7,504 bases of DNA from Planctomycetota bacterium (lineage in GTDB: Bacteria > Planctomycetota > GCA-002687715 > DRQF01). The DNA lies in assembly GCA_024275615.1 (NCBI GenBank), contig JAJRYU010000297.1, positions 1-7,504 of the forward strand, read 5' to 3'. Below the pieces are notes generated by a model. That model worked only from the letters and a program-made list of their open reading frames with translations, was not told the origin of the DNA and made no database searches. The position numbers were made by a program, and so were the translations under genes. This document shows positions 1-4,942 of the stretch, in pieces (the stretch's first letter is position 1; each line of letters starts with the position of its first letter).

Positions 1-926
1 CCCAATATGTTTGGGTCACCAGATGTTGGTGAGGTTTCGTTGAAATAGAGATACTTCCCGTCTGGACTGGCGATAAGGCTATTGGGCAAAGACAATGAAC
101 AGCTGCCCGGGGCCCCGTCTTTATTCCCCCGTTTTCCGCTGCCCACAAAGTAGGTGGCCCGGCCATCCAAGGAGACTTTGTAGATACGATGATCCGATCG
201 CGCAATGACGTAGAGATTGCCCTCGAAGAGCGTCAAGTGCCCGTTGTTGCCTCCAGGCAAGGTTGCCAAGCGCGTAGCCTTCCCTCGGGGAGAAATCTTG
301 AGCACATCACCATTGCCAAAATTGCAAACGTACAAGGTGCCATCTTTTGCGCGGGTAATTCCATTGGGGCATCGCAACAAGTCGCTCTTGCAAAAGACGC
401 GCGACTTGCCACCGGGGGTGATCCTCAGGATAGAATTGTCGCCACAGTTGCAGACGTAAAGATTGCCTTTCTTGTCGAGGGCGATACCAACGGGATTCTT
501 TAGCCCCGTCTTGGCAACAACGGTGACAGCGCCCTTGGGCGAAATTTTGCTGACAAAATTGCCGCCGATACTTGACTGATATAGGTATCCATTTGAATCC
601 ATGTAGTTCCCCGACGCACCACGCATCTTCCTGCAGAACAGTGATACTTTTCCGTCGGGAGTCACCTTGAACACCTTGTCGCCTCCCTTTCTTGAATTGG
701 AGAGCCGCCAACCGAAATCCGCTGTATAGAGATTGCCATCACGATCGACGGCCAAACCACCAGTGCCCGCATCGATTCCATCAGCCACGGTGGTGACAGC
801 AACGGCTTCAACATGAACCTTCTGCGCCTTATCTTGGCCGTTGATCAGGGGACACCCAAGGAAGAGCAGCGCAACGAGAACTTGGTACCGGTAGGCGAGA
901 GGCAGCCACGTTTCTATTCTTGTCAT
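1..926 (-). CDS. Secreted NHL/SMP-30-like beta-propeller protein (C-terminus beyond window)
   Basis: The frame is open from the ATG at 924-926 to the left edge, giving 308 complete codons and no stop, so the C-terminus is missing. The N-terminus looks like an export signal: Arg3 and Arg13, a hydrophobic stretch at about residues 16-28, and FLGC at 22-25, a relaxed lipobox, so it may be a lipoprotein or simply secreted. Propeller blades repeat about every 40 residues: GLAVDRDGNLYTADFG from residue 57, NPVGIALDKKGNLYVC from 144, CPNGITRAKDGTLYVCNFG from 186, and a last visible blade with SPDGKYLYFNE near 285-295. The last is typical of SMP-30/gluconolactonase-like proteins, while the G-N-L-Y-V core is typical of NHL repeats. 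Substrate and activity cannot be told; such propellers are enzymes or binding scaffolds. A Shine-Dalgarno-like AGGA nine bases upstream supports this start. The gene begins 237 bp after the nitroreductase ends. Confidence 0.85.
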   Translation of the reverse strand, partial: MTRIETWLPLAYRYQVLVALLFLGCPLINGQDKAQKVHVEAVAVTTVADGIDAGTGGLAVDRDGNLYTADFGWRLSNSRKGGDKVFKVTPDGKVSLFCRKMRGASGNYMDSNGYLYQSSIGGNFVSKISPKGAVTVVAKTGLKNPVGIALDKKGNLYVCNCGDNSILRITPGGKSRVFCKSDLLRCPNGITRAKDGTLYVCNFGNGDVLKISPRGKATRLATLPGGNNGHLTLFEGNLYVIARSDHRIYKVSLDGRATYFVGSGKRGNKDGAPGSCSLSLPNSLIASPDGKYLYFNETSPTSGDPNIL

Positions 927-935
927 TGCATTTAA

Positions 936-940
936 TCCTG
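936..940 (-). promoter_or_regulatory. Ribosome binding site of the beta-propeller gene
   Basis: On the minus strand this reads CAGGA, nine bases before the ATG at 924-926. It is the best Shine-Dalgarno match among the gene starts visible here and fixes the start just ahead of the export signal. No convincing promoter was seen further upstream in the 237 bp gap. Confidence 0.5.
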
Positions 941-1163
941 TTTCATAAAACTCGCGCACGGTACTTTTCAGCAATACCGGAGTTCGGCGCGTCCATCATT
1001 CCGAAAGACACGATCGATTTCGCTCGCACTTGCGGTGTTCGCAATCCCCCTATCTACACCTGAGGTGGAGGTCCATTTCTCACCTAGCAGAAACTCCATT
1101 GCGCCAAGCGCTCGTTTGGCACAATCGAATCAAGAGCAAATTGAAGCCCGTGCTTGAGTTCAT

Positions 1164-1841
1164 TCACTCGAACCAGACACTCACTTGGTCAAGAGTCTTG
1201 CGCTTAAGATCGGGCACTTCGCAGTTGTCCGCCGCGAAGCCGATGGGAAAAAGGATGTAGGGCACTTCGTTCTTGGGGCGGTGAAGAATCTCTTGTAGAA
1301 AACCCATGGGGCTTGGCGTGTGTGTCAGCGTACTGAGGCCAATGTGGTGCAAGGCTTCAATAAACATTCCGGCGGCGATGCCAACACTCTCCTGAACATA
1401 GTAGTGCTTCTTGTTGGATCCGTCTGGATTTACCCCTCGCCTTTGTGCCATGAGCACAACGATCCACGGCACGGTTTCCAGAAACGGTTTCTCCCATGTT
1501 GTTCCCAAGGGCGCCAAGTCTCGCAGCCACTCTTCTTTCATGCGGCCGCCCTCGTAGGACGTAAACTCCTCTTTCTCAGCAGCGATCCGGATCTTCTTCT
1601 TGATTGTAAGATCAGAAATGGCGACAAAAGTCCAAGGTTGCATGTGTGCCCCTGAAGGGGCTGTGCTTGCCGTCTTGATAGCAAATTCAATCAGATCTCT
1701 GGGCACGGCGGCAGGAGAAAAATGACGCACACTGCGTCGGACATCCATCATTTCGAAGTGCTCTTCGGCACGAGCCCTTGCTTCTATTGGGGAATAACTC
1801 GTTCGCTCATAGGGGATCGTTTTGAATGGCTGCTTATTCAT
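1164..1841 (-). CDS. Iodotyrosine deiodinase-like flavin nitroreductase
   Basis: This 225-residue protein belongs to the FMN-dependent nitroreductase superfamily and resembles the iodotyrosine deiodinase (IYD) subgroup, whose members reductively remove halogen from halotyrosines. FMN-binding features are visible: RRSVRHFS at 35-42, TAPSGAHMQPW at 60-70, and a basic C-terminal LKRKTLDQV at 212-220. The Glu-Tyr-Lys set that closes over the substrate in mammalian IYD appears conserved as Glu92, Tyr96 and Lys118 in the expected spacing (E-x3-Y, then W-x-K). The motifs HYYVQESVGIAAG (146-158) and HTPSPMGFL (174-182) also match the family. There is no N-terminal membrane anchor, unlike the animal enzyme, so it should be cytoplasmic; the length fits bacterial homologues. 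It ends in TGA. No clear Shine-Dalgarno precedes the ATG. Activity on halotyrosine, rather than another phenol or quinone, is inferred. It starts 123 bp after the preceding frame ends. Confidence 0.88.
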   Translation of the reverse strand: MNKQPFKTIPYERTSYSPIEARARAEEHFEMMDVRRSVRHFSPAAVPRDLIEFAIKTASTAPSGAHMQPWTFVAISDLTIKKKIRIAAEKEEFTSYEGGRMKEEWLRDLAPLGTTWEKPFLETVPWIVVLMAQRRGVNPDGSNKKHYYVQESVGIAAGMFIEALHHIGLSTLTHTPSPMGFLQEILHRPKNEVPYILFPIGFAADNCEVPDLKRKTLDQVSVWFE

Positions 1842-1964
1842 TTCAGCATGTTAGTGAAATGTTCAAGAAGAGCCAGGGAAACACCAGCAGACCCGGACGT
1901 GGACGAGGAGCCGTCTCGCGACCCTTCCAAATAGAGTCGCTGCTGTCACACAGAAAAGAGAAAT

Positions 1965-3284
1965 TCAGTTCACGAGGATCTCGACAACAACACCGTCTTC
2001 GGCAGTAAACTTATTTCGGCCGATTTCACCGACGTCATCATAGACAACGGCTTCATAATTTCCTGCCGGTAGGAACAGAGTTCGGTCGCCACCTAAGCTT
2101 GTTCGACCAACAAGATGGTCGTCATAGACGGGCTGTCCTCTTGTGTTGAAGACTGCGAATTTGCGTGCGCGTTCCATGTCATTGGGAACGATCTCAACAC
2201 GCACTGGCCTACCCAAACTTATCGCAAGAGCCTCTTCCTTGACTCGTGGATCTGAGACGACACAGAAAGCTCCGAGTTTTCCTGCGTCAACCACAACGAG
2301 AAATCTCCTTCTGGGCAACTCGTCAACAAAAAAAGTGCCATCTTGAGCAGTCTTGGTTTGCCCCTGCCTCTTGAATTTCGAATCACCGTTCATGGATGCA
2401 AAGTAGATATTTGCTCCTGCGACCGGGTCACCACGATGATCCCGGACCTGCCCCTTGAGTAGATAACCCGACTTAAGCATGCCAATATTCACATGAGAAT
2501 CGCCCTGCGTCGGCACATTGAAGAAGACAAGTTCTCTCGCATACCCCTTGGCTCGCACCCACGCTTTGTAGGGTCCAGGGCTCATGTCGGCAAGAATGAG
2601 GTCACGATTGGAATCTTGGTGCCGAGCCATTTTCCGGACTTTGTGCTGGCCGGGTTGAAACTCGTATTGAATGCTAAATTCTGAAATTGTTCCGCCATCC
2701 TCCTCATTGATGACGTGGATATACACCTGTGACTTCGCTTTGAGTTCAGGCATTTTTGCCCCATCCAGAACAACCTTTGGAGCTCTGTTCGATGAGTCCA
2801 AATGGGTCGTTCCGACAACGACATTTCCCATGGACACAGCGATCCAAGTGCGATACTCGTATTCCACTCTGATCCTAAAGGTCGAATCATCCGCTGAGGG
2901 CTTCCTCTTGTGATATGCCCAACGTACGGCGTCCTTGATTTCGCGAGGATCTTTGTAACTCGCAAAGAGCCGCACTGGGAATTCTTTGAGATAGGCAGTG
3001 ACTCTGTCCTTGCCAAATCGATCAGCAATGACGTCCCTTATGGATGTGGGTTCCTTGGCGACGTTGACAAACGTAATCAGCAACTCTGGCGATGTCTTTA
3101 GGACCAGGTTCAGTTCTCTTTGATGCTCGTCGGCTTTGAATTTGATGACCTCCGAATTGCTACTGAAGTATTCCTTCTTGCTCGCCGTCAGCCGAAAACT
3201 CCGAAAGGGCAGGGGCGGAGTACGATAGAAACCTTGCTCATCACTCATGACGTCGCCAACGGCGCTCAGTGTTTCCGCCTCCAA
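1965..3284 (-). CDS. Carboxypeptidase-regulatory-like beta-domain protein, probable severed C-terminal part of the sigma factor
   Basis: The 439-residue ORF begins at a TTG (3282-3284) and ends in TGA. It holds beta-sandwich domains of the carboxypeptidase regulatory-like type. The first is cut by the start: only its second half is present (SDEQGFYRTPPL at 14-25). A less clear beta region spans about 130-270. A well-formed domain follows at about 273-332, with LKGQVRDHRGDPVAGANIYF, then QDGTFFVDELP. A last beta-rich part (about 360-439) includes LPAGNYEAVVYDD. There is no signal peptide and no catalytic motif, so by itself it could not be exported. The TTG has only GGAG two bases upstream, and the next start, ATG at 3246-3248, has no Shine-Dalgarno. 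The frame is the same as the upstream sigma gene and open from the TAG at 3459-3461. I infer that this is the extracytoplasmic part of that protein. If translated separately it would have an incomplete first domain. Confidence 0.6.
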   Translation of the reverse strand: MEAETLSAVGDVMSDEQGFYRTPPLPFRSFRLTASKKEYFSSNSEVIKFKADEHQRELNLVLKTSPELLITFVNVAKEPTSIRDVIADRFGKDRVTAYLKEFPVRLFASYKDPREIKDAVRWAYHKRKPSADDSTFRIRVEYEYRTWIAVSMGNVVVGTTHLDSSNRAPKVVLDGAKMPELKAKSQVYIHVINEEDGGTISEFSIQYEFQPGQHKVRKMARHQDSNRDLILADMSPGPYKAWVRAKGYARELVFFNVPTQGDSHVNIGMLKSGYLLKGQVRDHRGDPVAGANIYFASMNGDSKFKRQGQTKTAQDGTFFVDELPRRRFLVVVDAGKLGAFCVVSDPRVKEEALAISLGRPVRVEIVPNDMERARKFAVFNTRGQPVYDDHLVGRTSLGGDRTLFLPAGNYEAVVYDDVGEIGRNKFTAEDGVVVEILVN

Positions 3285-3461
3285 GGCTCCGATCTGGATG
3301 CGGCAGCGAGGAATGGGCTCGCCGCCAACATTGACGGTTCGACCGCTTATGGCAACACCTTGGGCGAGCGTGAGATCGACTCTTGTTGCTCCCGTTGTCT
3401 CGTCTCTTACGACTCCGTTAACGACGCAAAGTCCGACATCTTGGTGATAGCTGGCAAACTA
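3285..3461 (-). other. In-frame amber codon followed by a start-less, domain-coding segment
   Basis: The TAG at 3459-3461 ends the sigma ORF. The next 58 codons in the same frame contain no stop and no ATG, GTG or TTG, yet read as good beta-sandwich sequence: FASYHQDVGLCVVNGVV directly after the TAG, then GVAISGRTVNVGGEPIPRCR, the opening strands of the domain that continues in the downstream ORF. The strand PIRF before the TAG joins naturally to FASYHQ after it. The segment therefore looks like the interior of one protein and not an intergenic gap. Confidence 0.75.
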
Positions 3462-4613
3462 AAAACGAATGGGCAGGCTTGGTGGTTTGTTTTCCTCGCT
3501 TTGCTCATGAGATAGGAGGTCAGGGAACTCGAACTTCCCTTCGGCGTCGGTGCGCGTCGATCTGTGCTGCAGATTCGGCCTCGCAACGGGACTTGCCATG
3601 CGTGCCTGTGACTCTCGGAGAAGAACAGAACAAACGTAGACCGAAAACTCTTGTACGCCATTGAAATGGTGCGTTTTGCCCTCCTCGACCATGTAGACCG
3701 TGGCGCCGGGAACAAGCTTCCCCGTCTCAGTGCGAACCTGCCCGTAGAACCGACTGACACGGGTGCTCGTTGGGGGACTTGTTTCGACGGCGACGTCGTT
3801 GGGCATTCGGGCAGTGGGAACGCGCCCTGGTTTCGCTGGCGGTTTCACATCGGCACGCCTCACTTCGCTGAGATCACGGGCCATGTCTTGAACTTCGACA
3901 TCCTGCGTCAAGTCGATACCGACGGAATCCTCGGACGTGGCCCAGTAGATACCGGCGATTACAATGGCCGTTACGGCAAGAGCAGAAAACTTAGCTAGTG
4001 TAGGCACAAAAAAAGCTCCGATAAAAGCCTGGCAAGTAAGGATCAACCGAGTCGCTAGTGAAGGGGCTCCATAAGCGGCAGACAAACCAAGAAGCGCCAA
4101 GTGACAACGAAATTCGTCCTGCGGATAGTGCCTCTCGAACTCTCGGCGCAGACGTTCTCGCGCTCGTTTGACCCGCGTGCGTACGGTCTCGACGGGAATG
4201 CCAAGCTCATGAGCAATCTTGCGGGGTGGCTGCCCCTCAAAATACTGAAGCAAGATGACTTGCCGATCCGCCGGCGGGAGCTTGAGCACCTGTTCTGCCA
4301 AGATCTGCCGTATGTGAAACCGTTCGACGACATCGTGGGTACTCGCCGATTCGGCAGAGAGTTGATTCGATTGCGTCAAGGCCAAGACGTCATGATCACG
4401 CGATCGCATGACATTGCGCCTGAGCACACGCGCCAACCATCCCCGCAAATTCCCCTGAATTCTAGGCGGTGCCTTGAGGGCGTCGAGCCACGTCTGTTGC
4501 ACAGCATCGTCCGCCCTCGCATTGTCCAAACACAACTGCCTGGCCAACGCTTGGAGCCAGTTAGCATGATCGAGGAGATCCTCAATTGAGACTTTTGTTG
4601 CCAGTTGTTTCAT
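3459..4613 (-). CDS. ECF sigma factor with membrane segment and truncated carboxypeptidase-regulatory-like extension
   Basis: The 384-residue product begins with a sigma-70 region 2 (about 13-75; DNARADDAVQQTWLDALK and GNLRGWLARVLRRNVMRS) and a region 4 helix-turn-helix (about 108-157; LPPADRQVILLQYFEG, then IAHELGIPVETVRTRVKRAR). This is the standard extracytoplasmic-function sigma layout and should direct RNA polymerase to its own promoters. The unusual part is the C-terminal half: a hydrophobic tract at 190-225 interrupted by Lys208, with the best single helix at 209-225; a Pro-rich linker at about 226-285; and the start of a carboxypeptidase-regulatory-like domain from 288 (RFYGQVRTETGKLVPGATVY, later RTDAEGKFEFPDL). 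With one helix the extension would lie outside the membrane and the sigma part inside. The TAG stop falls in the middle of that domain. No anti-sigma gene is adjacent. The ATG at 4611-4613 lacks a clear Shine-Dalgarno, but region 2 begins about 12 residues later, which supports it. Confidence 0.88.
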   Translation of the reverse strand: MKQLATKVSIEDLLDHANWLQALARQLCLDNARADDAVQQTWLDALKAPPRIQGNLRGWLARVLRRNVMRSRDHDVLALTQSNQLSAESASTHDVVERFHIRQILAEQVLKLPPADRQVILLQYFEGQPPRKIAHELGIPVETVRTRVKRARERLRREFERHYPQDEFRCHLALLGLSAAYGAPSLATRLILTCQAFIGAFFVPTLAKFSALAVTAIVIAGIYWATSEDSVGIDLTQDVEVQDMARDLSEVRRADVKPPAKPGRVPTARMPNDVAVETSPPTSTRVSRFYGQVRTETGKLVPGATVYMVEEGKTHHFNGVQEFSVYVCSVLLRESQARMASPVARPNLQHRSTRTDAEGKFEFPDLLSHEQSEENKPPSLPIRF

Positions 4614-4696
4614 TCCAGTAGTCTATGGAGATTGTGGACGAAAACGGTTCAAGAAATCCGAGGATTGCGCAAGATCGAACATGGAGGTCATGTGAA

Positions 4697-4754
4697 TCGA
4701 TTCCACCCTTCGATTTTTCCCACGAGTCTATTTAGGCGACCGGGTCGAATCCAC
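4697..4754. repeat. Pair of 10-bp direct repeats upstream of the sigma gene
   Basis: TCGATTCCAC at 4697-4706 and TCGAATCCAC at 4745-4754 differ at one base and start 48 bp apart. On the coding (minus) strand they read GTGGAATCGA and GTGGATTCGA. The copy nearer the gene overlaps the palindrome GAATCGATTC and lies 84-93 bp upstream of the start codon. A regulator or sigma-factor binding site is possible; chance is not excluded. Confidence 0.3.
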
Positions 4755-4818
4755 AGCGGAGAATTGACGATTGACTCACTTTCGGAGTAGGGGCGCATTC
4801 AAGGAAACAGGCGAAAAC

Positions 4819-4877
4819 GGTGGGCGAATATCATGGGTTCTGGCGCCTGCCCAGAACACCGACATCCTCTGCCCACC
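4819..4877 (-). terminator. Nested inverted repeat, possible terminator of the HEAT gene
   Basis: Outer arms GGTGGGC (4819-4825) and GCCCACC (4871-4877) match perfectly. Inside them, GTTCTGG (4837-4843) and CCAGAAC (4851-4857) form a second perfect 7-bp stem with a 7-base loop. It begins 65 bases past the HEAT stop codon. On the minus strand the outer stem is followed by GTTTTC, only a short T run, so a classical intrinsic terminator is not certain; it could instead be an mRNA 3' end structure. Confidence 0.35.
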
Positions 4878-4942
4878 ACTTGCGCACTGCTCCACCTTCC
4901 GAGTTATCGCCTAATTCCCCTTCCTTCCAGCAACACTAAATT

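Larger units (their letters stand above)
4614..4942. other. 329 bp intergenic region between HEAT and sigma genes
   Basis: No coding region is supported here. It holds a nested inverted repeat close to the HEAT gene end (4819-4877), a pair of near-identical 10-bp direct repeats (4697-4706 and 4745-4754), and a perfect 10-bp palindrome GAATCGATTC at 4694-4703 overlapping the first of them. The promoter of the sigma gene should lie here, but I could not pick out a convincing -35/-10 pair. Confidence 0.7.

Noticed and set aside
307..711. 134-codon open frame on the minus strand
   Set aside because: It overlaps the beta-propeller gene in another frame; the propeller repeats are clear in the frame starting at 926 and this one shows none.
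932..946. Five-codon leader-like ORF (MKQD, stop) just before the propeller gene
   Set aside because: It overlaps the ribosome binding site of the real gene and is short enough to be chance; no attenuator structure was seen.
1030..1044. Small hairpin TTGCG / CGCAA with a 5-base loop in the gap before the propeller gene
   Set aside because: The stem is only 5 bp, with no T run after it on either strand, so it is not supported as a terminator.
1842..1964. Possible promoter or terminator between the beta-domain frame and the nitroreductase
   Set aside because: Only slipped 4-bp arms and no acceptable -35/-10 pair were found.
3407..3760. Overlapping minus-strand frame across the sigma gene end, considered as a frameshifted continuation
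   Set aside because: Its translation around 3460-3530 shows no beta-domain pattern, whereas the original frame resumes good domain sequence right after the TAG. A nonsense codon explains the break better than a frameshift.
4101..4589. 162-codon open frame on the plus strand
   Set aside because: It lies antisense to sigma regions 2 and 4, whose motifs are clear on the minus strand.
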